From: Manis javanica
Lineage: Eukaryota > Chordata > Mammalia > Pholidota > Manidae
Assembly: GCF_040802235.1 (NCBI RefSeq)
Contig: NC_133172.1
Span: 63,867,613-63,931,612, forward strand
DNA: 64,000 bases
Direction: 5' to 3'
A program made the translations under genes and the position numbers. Below the pieces are notes generated by a model. It worked only from the letters and a program-made list of their open reading frames with translations. It searched no databases and was not told where the DNA came from. Below, in pieces: positions 10,216 to 22,570 of the stretch. Position 1 is the first letter of the stretch. Every line of letters starts with the position of its first letter.

Positions 10216-12768
10216 GAGAGTTCTGTCTGCATGTCAGCCACTGCACAGCAGGATGGACTCAGTGGCTGTGGGCCCGGTCTTGGTGTGGGTTAGGGGCCAT
10301 CAGATGCCAGAGCAAATCATTGAAGGAAGCTGTCCATTGATTCCATGCTGGGGCTGCAGAGAGGAACAGTAGGTCCCCAGGGACCAGCTGGTGCCTGAAG
10401 GAGGTGGCTGAGGTTTGGAGTGGGGCCAGGGAGGGGGCCAAAGGCACCTGCTCATTCCTAGGACCCTTCTGGGAGACTGGGTACCTGGCCCACCTTCCCC
10501 AGGGAAGAGCTGAAGATGCCTTCCTGCAAGAGGCAGGAAGACTCCATGAATATTTCACTAGGGAAGCAATGGCAGGGGTCTCCAGGGGGCTGGGAGCCCA
10601 CACAGGAAGCAGGAGGAGGGGCTGGGGGCCCAGGGGCAGGGGTGGGGGTGCCAGCCTCTACCTCTGAGGGCAGCTCTGAGGCCAGCCCTGCCCCCAGCTG
10701 GGGCCGCCCGCCCCATGTCAGTGGGCAGACACCTGCCAGCGTGGGGACGGACAGTCTGTGTCAGCTTACTCTCCCCCACTGCCCACCCTGCTCCACCCAG
10801 GCCCGTGGCCAGGTCAGAGCTGCTCAGGCAGCTGGGGGCCTGAGAGGGGGTCTAGACCTCTGTTCAGTATCTCCAGATGAGGCCGCAGTGCCGGGGGCAG
10901 GGCTAGGGCCAGGGCCAGCCTGGGAGGCAGAGGGTGCCCACCTGAAGGGGGAGGGGCTGGAGTTGCCAGGGGCACTGTCCCTTCATCCCCAGGGCACAGT
11001 GGGCAGCCATGGCCACCCACAGCCCCTGGGTGCTGAGCTCCCCTGCTGGGTGCTAAGACCAGCGCTCACCTGGGCCAGGCCAGCACCTGCCCTGCTGGTG
11101 GGGTAGTCAGAGCCTGCGATGGAGTGTCCCAGGTGCTGGGGACAGGGTGGCTCCTCCCAGCCTTAAGGACCTGAGGGAACCGGTGCCAGTGCTGGGTGTG
11201 CCCTGGCAGACTAGAAGCTCCACAGGCTGCTCTGGTCCCCACCAGTCTGCATGCCAAGGGGCGCCCACCTCCAGCCAGCCAAACAGGTTTCCTGACTAGG
11301 CAGAGCTGGGACCAGCCACTGCTTAGGGCACAGGCACCCTGGGGTCTCTGCCCGTGTCCAGCCTGGCCGTGAGCCTCAGGCCCCCTCAAGTGTCATCTCC
11401 TTTCTGGGTCTACACTGGCTGTTCCAAGCACTGCATGGGCAGCGTCCAGCCTAGAGCCCCCGCAGTGGCTGCAGTGCCCAATCTGCTCCCGTGCCCCCAG
11501 CCCGAGGTGTGCATCCTGTACCCCTCTGTCCAATGCGCTTGGAAACAGGAAGAGGCAGGCGCGATGGCCCCTCACTCAGGCCTTGCCCAGGGAGGGGTGG
11601 CCAGGCACCTACCTGCCTGCTGCACTCGTGCCCTCCTGCCACCGCCCCCGGTGGGTAAGAAGCCTGCGTAGCTTGCCCCTCTGCCCACAGAGCTTTATCC
11701 TTGGAGGCCCTGGCACAGTCCCTCCCCTCTGGCAGCTGGCCCCAGTGCCCTCAGCTGCCGGGCCCCTGGCACGGCCACCAGAGTTCCCTCTGACGGGTGT
11801 TCTTGGCAGCAGTCCCACTGGTCTGCACCCAGGCTCTGCGGGGCCAAGTCAGGCGGTGGGGCTCCAGGCAGGTGGGTGGGAGAGAAACAGAGGCTCCTCT
11901 TGAGATCTCCCCCGAGGGGTCCTGCAAGTCATCCTCCCAGCCCCTGCCTGTGTCCCTGGGGGCCGTGAGAAGAGACAGGCAGATATGCAGGGACGGTTTG
12001 GAGACATCTCCCAAGATGGGGTAGAGGGCCCACCCTGAGAGCCAGCAGTGTCAGGGGAGGAGGCATGCCCGTGAGCCCCAGAAGGTGGCTCTGAGCACCA
12101 GAGCCAGGGGCAGTGCCATGCCGCGTCCCTGGGCATGGCCGCTGCCCCCTCGAGCCCCAGTGTCCTGGCCCAGCCTGGCCCACCCTGCTCCAGGCCTCCA
12201 TGCAGGGGCGCCCCATGGCCCCCAGAGGACTCGCCCTCAGACCTGGACACGCAAGCCCGAGGATGGCTGACAGTCTCTCATGCCTAGGCCAGTGCTCAGG
12301 GAACCAGGGGTGGCAGAGCCGACCACAATGGCCTGGACCCTCAAGGGCCCAGAGCTCCCAAGGCGCATCCCCAAAAGCTGCCAGGCCACACCACCAGTGC
12401 CCAGTTCGAGCCCCGGCCGCCTGCCCACGAGCCCACATGTCTGTTACCTGTGCGGCGCCGGCCGCCTGCTCCCAGCTGGGTCCTCTGAGGCTCCTTGGCC
12501 CAGTGACGGCAGCCTTCCTGGGACAGGCTGCCAGCAATTTGCTGTGGGCTTTGTTTGTGAGTTTGGCCAGTGTGCCCGCTGGCACCAGGAGGCACCCAGC
12601 CCCGCCGCCTGTCCATGGCAAGCATCCATCTCCCCTCTGCCGATGGCTCCTCACCTCTCCCTCCTCCCGACCCCCACTGTGCCAGCTCAGAGGGAACTGG
12701 CATGGACAGAGCCCGGCCAGCTTCCTGCAGCTGAGTGTGGCACGCTTCTTTCTTGTTGTATTTTAAAT

Positions 12769-12806
12769 GCACACACATACTCTCGCACACGCACGTGCAC
12801 ACACCA
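12769..12806. repeat. (CA)n-rich low-complexity tract
   Basis: Interrupted CACACA repeats followed by CCACCACCACCAACAACAC; simple sequence. Confidence 0.75.
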
Positions 12807-15800
12807 AGCCCCCACCACCACCAACAACACGCATCCCTTCTGTCAGGAGCGGCCCCAGCCAAGTACATCCAGGAGCGGGCGGCGGCAGAGAGCCAGGCTG
12901 TGCCGAGCGGCGAGAAGCCCTGCCCATGGCTTGTGCCTTCCCCTCTCCAACGCCTGCCTCTTACGTGTACCACCAGAAAGGGAAGGGACGCACACATGTC
13001 ACACTTCGGAGCCTCCTGATTGGGTCCCCTTGTCACCAGCCTGCCCCTGGCCACTCTGCCCAGCCCCCAGCCTCCCATGCCAACTGCCTGGCCGTGCTTC
13101 TGTGGTGGCCGCAGCCACTCCCGCATCCCTTCCCTGAGGGACGCTAATTCATGGAGTGCGGGGGGCCTGGCAGCCAACCAGACTGACGTGCGCCTGACCT
13201 CCCAAAGTCTATAGTCTAGCAGGGCCATGACCTCACACACTGCCGCAAGGAAATGACTAGTGTGCGAGGCAGGTGTGGGGATGCCAAGTGTGCCCGGGGG
13301 GTGAGCAGCCTCCTGGTGGACGTGAGAGGCAAGGCCAGCTTGGGGCCAGGAGCAGGGATGGGGCAGCGGGTCTCATCCCTGCCTTGCTAGTGGGCCCATT
13401 TGGTTGGCACACTGCCCACAGTGCCTGGGCCAGGTGGCCCACTCTGACCCAGGAAGTGGGGGCCAACTGGTGTCAGGTGAGGTGTGGGGCACCACATGGC
13501 CCCCACCCCTCACCACCCCCTGCTCTGAGCACAGAGGTGGAGCCGGGGTTGAGGGCAAGAATGAGAGATGGACCCTGGAAGGGGCTGTTCCCCATCCCCT
13601 CTCAGTGAGTCCCAGGCACCTTCCCCGTGGACGCAGTGGGTGGGGAGGGGTCAGCGGCATGGGTGGGGGTACGGCACCGCAGCCCAGGATCCACAGGGGG
13701 ATCCTATGGGCTGGGCACGGCTGGCCTGGCCGGCTGCTGGGGTCTATTCAGAAACCCCCAGCTGGCTCTGGGTCAAAAGGTCACCCCAAACCCGCTCACC
13801 TGAAGCCAGTTGTCCTCGTCGGTGCCCTGCAGGTATGGACCACTGGGGCCCAGCCTCCCATGAGCCTTCCACGTCTCGCAGGCCTCCTTGGCGTCCTGCG
13901 CCTCACTTTTTTCTCTCACTGGTTATCCTAAGGACATGGCAGCCTTGATTAGCTTCAGAACCCTGAGGTGCCCCAAATGGACGAGAAGGTCACCGCAGGG
14001 TGCCCCCACTCACAGGGGCCACAGGGAAGGCTCTGAGACAGACAGACCGATGCTGACCTTCAGCCCCACGTCAGGGCCGCCCAGAGCCCGGCCTCCCAAG
14101 CAGGTGGCCACCGGCTGGCCACCCTTGGCACCTGCCGTCTCTCTGCACGGGGCACAGGGCACCCACCGCCGGCACTCCACGGCCCTAGGGTGCATCCCTC
14201 GCACCGTCCAGGCCACTCCCGGTTGCATTGGCATCTAGGTCCCAGAGGAACTCTAGGGGCAGCCCCTGGCCCATAGGACACTGTGTCTTCCTCCCCCGAG
14301 GGTGTCGCCAAGCCCAAGCTGGAGGTTCAGGAAGGAATGGCCCCCGGGCACCACCCCGCTGCTGCCTCCCAGACAGGACGGGAGGGCTCAGCTGCCAGCC
14401 TCCCGCTGCTTCCAGAACGTTCCATGGTTCTAGCTGAGGAACCAGCCATTCCCTCCCTCCCTGGCCCATGCTCCTCCCCTTATTCACGGCTCACTCCAGC
14501 ATCCCCTCAGGGGGTCTTCCCTGAGCTTCTTTTTTAAAATTATGGTAAAATACACATGACTCAGGGGTCACCACTGTGGCTCTTTGCAAGGCCAGCCCCG
14601 TGGACCCAGACACCCACGGCCCTGGGCAGCCGCCCTCTGGTCCCGGCCACCCGCTCCCTGTCTGCGCTCCGCCTGCCCCAAGGCTCCCGTCTCTGGGACC
14701 CCCGCGCAGCAGCCTCCTGGCAGGGGTTTCCCGGCCTCCGCACTGTGCCTGCCACAGGGCTTCTGACCCCTTTAGGCCACTCTGGCTCCTTTTTAAGTAG
14801 CCCTTTATCTTCCTCCCAGGCACACGGGGGTCGCCTGCCACAGGGGTGGAGGGCTTCATGTCTCTGGGACTAGGGCCTGGATGCAAACAACTGCAGGCGG
14901 TGGCCAGCCTGGGGACCAGAACCACTTTGAGTGAGAATGGAAGCATTTCAGTATTGCACAGGACACAAGTGTGGTTTCGGGGACAGGAGCAGCACACTTC
15001 CCACACCTGAACGCAAAGCCCTGGGACTCTCTGTCTTTGTGGGGAGGTAGCCATGCTCCAGTCCCAGCCCCATGGACACCCTGACGTCACCACGCTTGGC
15101 CAACCCCCAGCTCCCGGGGCCTCCACCTGTCACCCTGATGGATGGGTCATGTCAGCCTCCCCAGCTGGGCCAGCACCCCACTGCCCGCAGGCCTCCGGCA
15201 TCATCCATCCCCGGGGCCTGCTGGCGGGGCTGTGCAGTCACCTGAGTGGTCCAGCGTGAGCCTTCAAAAGCCTCCAGGTGGGCACTGAGTGCCTCGGGCC
15301 CCAGGCCCTCCCCACGCAGGGGGAAGTCCTGCTTCCCTCAGCCTCAGAATACTGGCCAGGCTTCCCGGTGCCGTTGCCATGGCAGAGGGGCTTGTTTTGG
15401 TGGTGCAGTCTCAGGAGGGGCACCCGGGACACCCTGTTTCCCACTGTTCCCCCAAGGGCTTGTGGCTCTGTGGGCTGCCTGGCCCTGGGGCTGTGCCTTG
15501 GACAGAACCAGAGGCTGGATGTGGGCTGGAACATGCTGACCAGCAGCCTCTGTCAAGCTCTAGCTTCCCTGCAGCATGGCCTTCCACCACGGCATCTTCT
15601 AGAATCTTCTGAGCTACTAGAACCTACACCACCTGGGCGAGGCCTCAGGGGAGCTCTGGATGTAAAGGTGGAAGCAGTCTCCAGTCTGGGTGAAAACCAT
15701 CGTTTCTGCACGTGACCGTGTGTGCTTGTAGACACGTCATGCGAGCAGGTGAGCGCCCAAGCGGGAGGTGGTGTGTACTTCTGCGGTAAGCACGTGGGGG

Positions 15801-16084
15801 TCCCGCGTCTTCCTTTCTCGGCCCTCCCAGCTGTTTCCACCCTGGGGCAGCCCAGCCAGCTCTGCAGGTACCGGTGAGTCCTGCGTCCCCCTGGCCCTGT
15901 CCGGCTCTGCTGGGTGTGAGCAGAGACACGCCGGCGACATGCTGCCCCGCTTGTCCCACCTCTCCCACCCCAGACAGGACAGGAGGGCTCAGGCGTTCAA
16001 GCTGGCTCTTCTGGCTTCACGACCTCATGTTCCTCTGTTCTGATTTGCCCTGGAGGATTTGAGGAAATGGAAGCTCAGAGGCTG

Positions 16085-16345
16085 CACGGCCTTTGCTCTC
16101 CTTTCCCATGCCCAGCATCTGTCCTGTGGCCTTTGCACCTGCTGTTCATCCTCCTGGAAGACTTTTCCCCCAGAAGTCCTCGCCTGCTCTTTCCTCCAGG
16201 TCTCAGCTGAAATGCCAGCTTTGCAGTGACGCCTGTGCAGGGGAGCCATCTACCCGCTGCACACACAACCCACCCTGCACTTCTCCCCACTTTATTTTCG
16301 CCTGTGGGGCTGCAGCTAATGTGCTCTGTTTTGCTGACGCACCTT
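16085..16345 (+). repeat. L2 LINE 3' fragment
   Basis: CCTTTGCACCTGCTGTTCAT, TCCTGGAAGACTTTTCCCCC, TCCAGGTCTCAGCTGAAATG and a later CTTTATTTTCGCC are in the order of the L2 3' region. Old and non-coding. Confidence 0.75.
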
Positions 16346-16364
16346 CTTTGCTGCCAGCTCCTCC

Positions 16365-16460
16365 GTTTGCAGGTGGGGAAACAGGCTTAGCAAGGGTGGG
16401 CCTTCAGCTCAGTGAGTGGCAGACACCAGCTGCAACTGGGGTGTCTGATCCCCACGTGTC
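16365..16460 (-). repeat. MIR fragment, antisense
   Basis: GCAGGTGGGGAAACAGGCTT, then CTCAGTGAGTGGCAGACACC, in MIR reverse-complement order. Confidence 0.5.
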
Positions 16461-16959
16461 CACCCCGACCCTGCCTCACTGGGTGGCTGGGCGTGCACCC
16501 CCCCATGGGTTTTCCAGGTGTGTGTACACGCATTCACTGGTGGTGTGATCTGTATCACAGTAGTTGGTAAGCCCTCCAAGATGCTGCTTGGCAGCATTCA
16601 CTGGTGTCCGTGGTGTGAACCCTCAACCGTAGCAGATCTCAAGTCACCACCATGACCTCAGGGTGGGGAGCGGCTGAGCACAGCCAGCTCTGAAGCCAGT
16701 CGGTGCTGGCTCGGGACTGTGGGCTGTGCATACCTGCCCGCACACGTGTGCACCTAGTGGGTGTGGTCGTTACCCTGCGCGTGGCGGTGGGAGTCACCTC
16801 TTCTCCAACTTTGGTGTGCGTCTGAGAGCCTTACTTCATGCCCGTCAGGAAAGTTTTGTGGCTTACACATACTGATTCTATGATTACATCTATGCTGAGG
16901 GTTTATGAGGAAAGCCTTTGTTTTTTGTTAAGAAAAGATGCAACACCGGAGTATTAGGG

Positions 16960-17145
16960 GTAAAGATGCATCATGTCTGCAACTTATTCTCAATGTTCAG
17001 AGGAAAGAAAGAGAGAATGATAAAGAGATAGAGTAAAACATTAATAACTGAGGAGACTGGATGGCAGATGGACATTCTTCATACAATTCCTCCAAACTTT
17101 CTGTAAGTTGGAAATCATTTCAAAATAAAGTTACAAAATAATGAA
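16960..17145 (+). repeat. Ancient L1 3' end
   Basis: ACTTTCTGTAAGTTGGAAAT then CATTTCAAAATAAAGTTACA and an A-rich tail are typical of the 3' end of old L1M elements. Confidence 0.65.
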
Positions 17146-17199
17146 CAAACATACCCTCCCCCACCCCCAAAAAGTAATGAATAATGATGTCATGCAATG

Positions 17200-18480
17200 G
17201 AGTTTTCTCTGGCCTGCTGAAGTAATGATTATATAAATAGATTTCTTGACCCCGTGCTGGGCTTCTGAATGGATCATGCTTGGTCAAAGCACAGTGCTTC
17301 TTATTACACTGCAGGACACATTTTATGGTATTTATTTCTAATCTGTTGTATTTATGTCCATAGTGAGAGCAATCTGTGATTTCCTTTCACTGTTATCTTT
17401 TTTTTTCGGTTTTGATATCAGGATTAAGCTATTTTCATAAAATAAATTGGGAATCGATTTTCTCGAATATTTGGAGAAACTTGCCTATAAACCTCTGAGC
17501 CACATGCCCTCCTTGGAATAGCTTCTTTAATTATGGCTATTGGTTTGTTTGAATTTTCTACTTCTTTAGGTCAATTTTGATCATGTATTTCTAGAAAATT
17601 ATGCATTTCGATATTTAGAATATGTTAGTATAGAATCGTGTGTATTCTTGGAGATTCTTAAGGTTTCTGATTTGGTAGTTTTGTCACCTATCTTATTCTT
17701 CACTTTGTGTCCCACTTTCTGATTTTCTGAATTAGATTAAGTAGAATGTAAATTGTTTTATTGTTTGTTTAATCAAGGAACGTCTGTCAGCTGTATCTGT
17801 CAGTATGACTTTCTGTCTCCTAGTGTGTTTCTTTCCACTTTATTTATTTCTTCTACTTTCTTTGGGTTTCTTTTCTCTTGTCTAAACTTCCATATAGATG
17901 CTTTTCACCCCACGTTTAACAAGGCCTTTCAGTTCAGCTTGAACTGTATCCTGTAAGTATACATACAAATCTAGGAATTTCATTATGTTATTTTCCAGGT
18001 ATTTTGAAATTATAGTTTTGGTTTTCTTTTTGTTAAAATAGCCAATTAGGTTATGTCTTAAATTCTGGTTGGGAATTGTAACAGATCTTTAGTCATTAAT
18101 TTTTAATGTTAACGTACTGTGGTCTCTGAATTCTACAGCTAACATCTGGGTGCCAAACCACCCTGGTTTTCCCAGGACCAAGAGGCTGCTCAGGTGCAGC
18201 GCTTTCGTGCTGGGCAAGCCCGAAGGAGCCAGACGCCCTCCCCCCCGGGCTTCCTTTGTCCCCTGAAAGGTGACTCGTTTTAGTACTTGCTTCAAGGGAA
18301 CTTGAAAAGAATGTGTTTCCTGAGTGCAGGGTACAGAGTTTAAATTTAGACCCACTTAATTACCTTAATTAATAATATTTCTCAGTTCCTCTATATCTAT
18401 TTTTTGTGCTAATTTGATTAGTCAAAAATTGAAAGAAACGTGTTTAAAAAGTATATCACCGCTGCTATTTATCCATCAAT
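17200..18480 (-). repeat. Ancient L1 fragment, antisense
   Basis: The whole stretch is T-rich on the + strand with features of antisense L1 ORF2, such as GGTCAATTTTGATCATGTAT and AATCTAGGAATTTCATTATG. All reading frames are broken. A less L1-like GC-rich patch sits at about 18150-18320. Confidence 0.6.
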
Positions 18481-19613
18481 TCTTTCATATTTTTTCAAAC
18501 AGATTTCGCCTCACATATTTCAGCACTGTTATTTTTCACATAAAAGTTTATTCTCATTAATTGATAAACCTCCAGAAAGACTGACAAACCTAAAACGACA
18601 GACAACTGATGCCACCACTGTCAGGAGTGAGCAGGGACACAGCCCTGCAGACCCCACAGCCACTGAGAAGATAATCAGGGAATATGATGAAGCCCTTTGC
18701 ACTCATACATTTGACCACCTGGAAAAAACAGACCAGTCCTTGAAGTACACACGTCACCCAAACTCAGCCAAGACGAAACAGACAATCTGAATAACTCCAA
18801 GCCCTATTACCATTCAAGAAGTTGAATTCATAACCTAAAGCTCTCAAGAAATAAATTTGCAAGTCCAGATGCTTTCACTAGAGAATTCTATCAAGCATTT
18901 ACAGAAGAATCAGCACCAATCCTTCTCAGATTCTTCCAGAAAATAGAAGAGGGAAACACCCTCTAGCCTACCAGGTGAGAATTACCTGGTTACCAAAACC
19001 AAATACAGGAGAAAAAAAGAAAACTACATACCAATATCTCTCATTAACTTAGATGTAAAAACCTTCAACAAAATGTTAGCAAATCAAATCCAGCAGTGTA
19101 CAGAAATATGTAAGTGTCATGACCAAGAAGGATTTATTCCACTTATGCAAGCCAGTTCAAGATTCAGAAATCAGCAGGCTAAAGGAAAAAGATCATGTGA
19201 TTTTTATCGGTAGATACAGAAAAAGCATTTGACAATAGCAAACACTCATCAGTGATAATTAGGAATAAAGGGGGAACTACATCAATGTGATAAAGAATAC
19301 CTTCAAAAACCCTACAGCTAACCTCATACTAAATGGTGAGAGGCTGACTCTTTCCCGCTATGATCAAGGACAAGGGAAGGATGTCCACTCTTACCAATTT
19401 TATTCAACATAGTATTGGAAGTTCTAGCCAGTGCAATAAGTCAAGAAAAAGCAAGAAACGGAATATAGATTAGAAAGGCAGAATTAAAACTGCTCCTTTT
19501 TACAAACCATATGATTACCTATGTGAAATCCCAAGGATTCTGCAAAATACAATCAGAATTAATAAGTGAGTTCAGCAAGGTTGCAGGATGTATGATAAAC
19601 ACACAAAACTCAA

Positions 19614-19674
19614 TTATATAAATATATATAATTTTTCATATATATAATTTATATATATATACACACATATATAA
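19614..19674. repeat. (TA)n-rich tract
   Basis: ATATATATA runs with short interruptions within the L1 ORF2 remnant. Confidence 0.85.
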
Positions 19675-20302
19675 GCAAACATGTGGGAACTGAAATATAA
19701 AATTCCATGCTATTTATAATCACTCCAAAAAATGAAGTACTAAGGTATAAATTTAACAAAACTTGTATAAGCTCTGTATATTGAATATTCCAAAATGCTG
19801 ACGACAAAGGTCTGAATAAACGGAGAGGTGCACCATGCTCATGGACTGGAAGAGTCGACATAGTAACGATGCAACTCCCCCCACACCGATCTACAGATTT
19901 AGCATAATTCCTATCCAAACCCCAGCAAGGTGTTTTGTAGACACAGACAAGCTTATTCTAAAATTCATACAGAAAGAAGACTGAAGAAGATTAAAATCAA
20001 CCCTGAAGAAAAGAAGAAAGTGTGAGAATCATTCTACCTGACACTAAAGTCTAAAATGCAGCTACAGAATCAAGGCAGCGCGGTGTGGGTAGAGGCACAG
20101 ATCATAGATTGTTGCAAAAGAATGGTGAACCCAGAAATAGACCCACACAAACATTCCCAACTGATCTTGACATAAAATCAATTCAATGGAAAAAGGGCAG
20201 CTTTTTCAACAAGTGGTGCTGGAGAAACTGGGCATCCATTGGCAAAGACAAAATGGACCTTGACCCAAGCCTCATACCTATACAAAAATCAACTCAAAAC
20301 GT

Positions 20303-20533
20303 ATCCAGAATAGGCGGATCCATTGAGACAGAAAACAGGTTTGTGGCTTCCAGGGGCTGGGGGAGGGGGATGAGGAGTGATTGATGATGGGTATGGGGTT
20401 TATATTTGGGAAAATGTACTGAGCTTGGTGGAGGACATGGTTGTGGAACATTGTGCGTGCACTTAGTGCCACTGAACTGTGCACTTTCAAATGATTAGCT
20501 TTCTGTGTATTTTACCAGAATAAAAAAAATTTA
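20303..20533 (+). repeat. L1 3' UTR fragment nested within the L1 ORF2 remnant
   Basis: The outer L1 text (CAAAAATCAACTCAAAA) is cut at about 20302 and resumes at about 20536 (AAGATGGTCCACAGACTTAA). Between them is a typical L1 3' UTR: GGCTTCCAGGGGCTGGG, CACTGAACTGTGCACTTTCA, then TACCAGAATAAAAAAAATTT. Confidence 0.6.
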
Positions 20534-21719
20534 GCTTAAGATGGTCCACAGACTTAAATGTAAAATGTAAAACTATAAAACTTTTAGAAGAAAATGAGAA
20601 AATCTCTCAGGGCTGTGTGAGAGATGTTCTGGAATTGATAGCAAAAACACAAAGCATAAATGGAAAAAAAAATTGACAAATCAAACCTCATCAAAATTAA
20701 AAGTTTTTCTCTGTGGAATCTACCTAGTTAAGAGGATGAAAAGATAAGCTACACACTGGACAGACTATTTCAAATCACACATCTGACAAAGGACTAGTAT
20801 GTTGAATATATAAAGAACACTCTAAACTCAACATTATAAGGACAGTCCAACTAGAAAATGGGAAAAGGACATGAAAGACAGATTAGCAATGAGGAGAAGG
20901 CCAATAAGTACACGAAAGGTGTTCTCCATCATTAGCCTTAGAGCACAAAAATTTAAACTGCAGTAACACAACACCATACATATATCAGAATGGCTTAAAC
21001 AAAAGAGGGCAACCACACCAAATGTTGGTGGGAAGGTGGAGAACTTTGATCTCTCAGACATTGCTGCTGGGATGTAAAACAGGTGGCCCCTCAGGAGGAG
21101 TTTGGCAGTCTCATAAAACAAAGCATGTGACTTCCATGTGACCCAGCCATCACCTCTCGGAGAAATGAAGACTTGTGTTTACACTAAAACCTGTACAGGA
21201 ATGTTCATAGTAGCTTTATTTGCAATAACCCCAAACTGGGAGCAACCAGATGTCCTCCCACAGGTGAATGGTTACGCCAGTGTGGCCCATCCACACCAGT
21301 GAACACAACTCGGCCATAAGGGAGATACACTGATCAACAAACACAACTTGGGTGGATTGCAAGGGGATCACACCGAGTGAAAACAGGCCAGTCCCAGAAG
21401 GTCGTGTATCTTTCTTGAAGTGACAAGATCATAGAAATGGGGAACAACCTAGCAGTTGCCAGGGGTCAAAGAGAAGGGGGGTGAGGAAGGGAGACTCTTT
21501 TATATATATATTTATATGTTGTAAAGGGTGGATCCTTTCAGGATGGAAATATCCCGTTTTGACCTCATCAGTGACAATACCCTAGGTAGGACATTGCACT
21601 ACAGTTTTGCAACATGGTACCATTGCCAGAAACTGGATAAAGACCACACATTCTCTGTATTATTCTTACAACTGCATGTGAACCTACAATTATCTCAAAA
21701 TAAAAAGTTTAATTTAAAA

Positions 21720-22570
21720 CTTTTTAACCATGTTGACTCCGGCTCCCCCGTCCCCTCCCCAGGCCACCCTTCCTTACTGGCAGTTTGGAAAAGGACTCGG
21801 TGGGTTAATGTTATCTGCTGTAGTGTACTCAATGTTCTTTTTCAGTTATTTATGGCATTTGTATCCTGTGTTTTAACTGCATCATAATGATTATTTAGAT
21901 TTGCTTCTATGGTGAAAGTTTCGCTCTCAGGAAGTCCCCAATACCACCTCCTGGTCCTTAAGGGCTCCCGGGTTCACCTGTGTGTGACCTCGGGGCCCAC
22001 ATGTGGCACAGTTTCCAAGCCTCTGCAGAACTGAGACTGCCTTCCCTCTGCCGTCACACGGAGGAGCATCTTGGTTTTATGTAAAATCTTGGGTCAGAAT
22101 CATTTTCTCCCAAAACTCTGAATATAGTGCCCTATTATTTTCAGAATTTATCATTTTAAGTGATGCATTTAATGCAATATTTAACTGTTTTCTGCTTGGA
22201 TGTTCATAGAATTACTTTAGTCTCAGCATTTCTTTTCCCCTGACATTCATCTGAGGTTCTGGCTGCTCCACCATCGTCTCCGGGTGTGAGTCGCGCTGCG
22301 TTGCCCCTGCAGGGGAGGCCGCCTCCCCTGCGCTGTGACGCCTGTCTGTCCACCTGCCCTTGGCTCTGCGGGAGTGTCAGCCACCCCTCCGGCCTTCCTG
22401 CCACCCCGCGCACTGTCTGCCTGCCCCTTGCCATTCTCGCGCCATCTGGCTTGGCTTCCTCAGACTATCTCTGGGCCACCAGCACACTATATTACGGCTT
22501 CATTGAGACATGCTTGACATATGACGCGCTGCATGCTTCTAAGATGCACAGCGTAAGTTCCAACGCACGG
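21720..22570 (-). repeat. Probable antisense L1 remnants with unassigned sequence
   Basis: The clearest piece is at about 22490-22560 (TTACGGCTTCATTGAGACAT, then TTGACATATGACG), resembling an antisense L1 3' end. The AT-rich part at 22075-22225 may be antisense L1 too. The rest I cannot assign. Confidence 0.35.

Larger units (their letters stand above)
1..16850. other. GC-rich intergenic DNA with no supported gene
   Basis: I found no exon that I recognise or that shows a believable chain of splice sites. Long open frames, for example one on the + strand at 4541-5533 and one on the - strand at 12341-13240, are low-complexity proline/glycine/serine/arginine translations of GC-rich DNA and overlap others on both strands, which marks them as chance. 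By synteny with human this should be the interval between CBFA2T3 and ACSF3, but nothing in the sequence itself proves it. Repeats and candidate regulatory islands inside are listed separately; the rest is unremarkable. Confidence 0.6.
18560..21715 (+). repeat. Ancient L1 (L1M-type), sense, truncated at its 5' end, ORF2 decayed
   Basis: The order follows L1 ORF2 and the 3' UTR: TTTGCAAGTCCAGATGCTTT, CTATCAAGCATTTACAGAAG, ACATACCAATATCTCTCATT (reverse-transcriptase region), AAGTGGTGCTGGAGAAACTG, then TTGCCAGGGGTCAAAG and CTCAAAATAAAAAGTTTAAT at the 3' end. Many stops and indels make it inactive. It faces the antisense copy at 17.2-18.5 kb, and a second L1 3' end is nested inside it. Confidence 0.85.

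Noticed and set aside
12341-13240. 299-codon open frame on the - strand.
   Set aside because: It crosses a CA-rich simple repeat and lacks any domain or splice support.
18560-21715. Possible intact retrotransposon reverse transcriptase.
   Set aside because: The remnant is broken by many stops and indels and by a nested insertion; it cannot encode an active protein.
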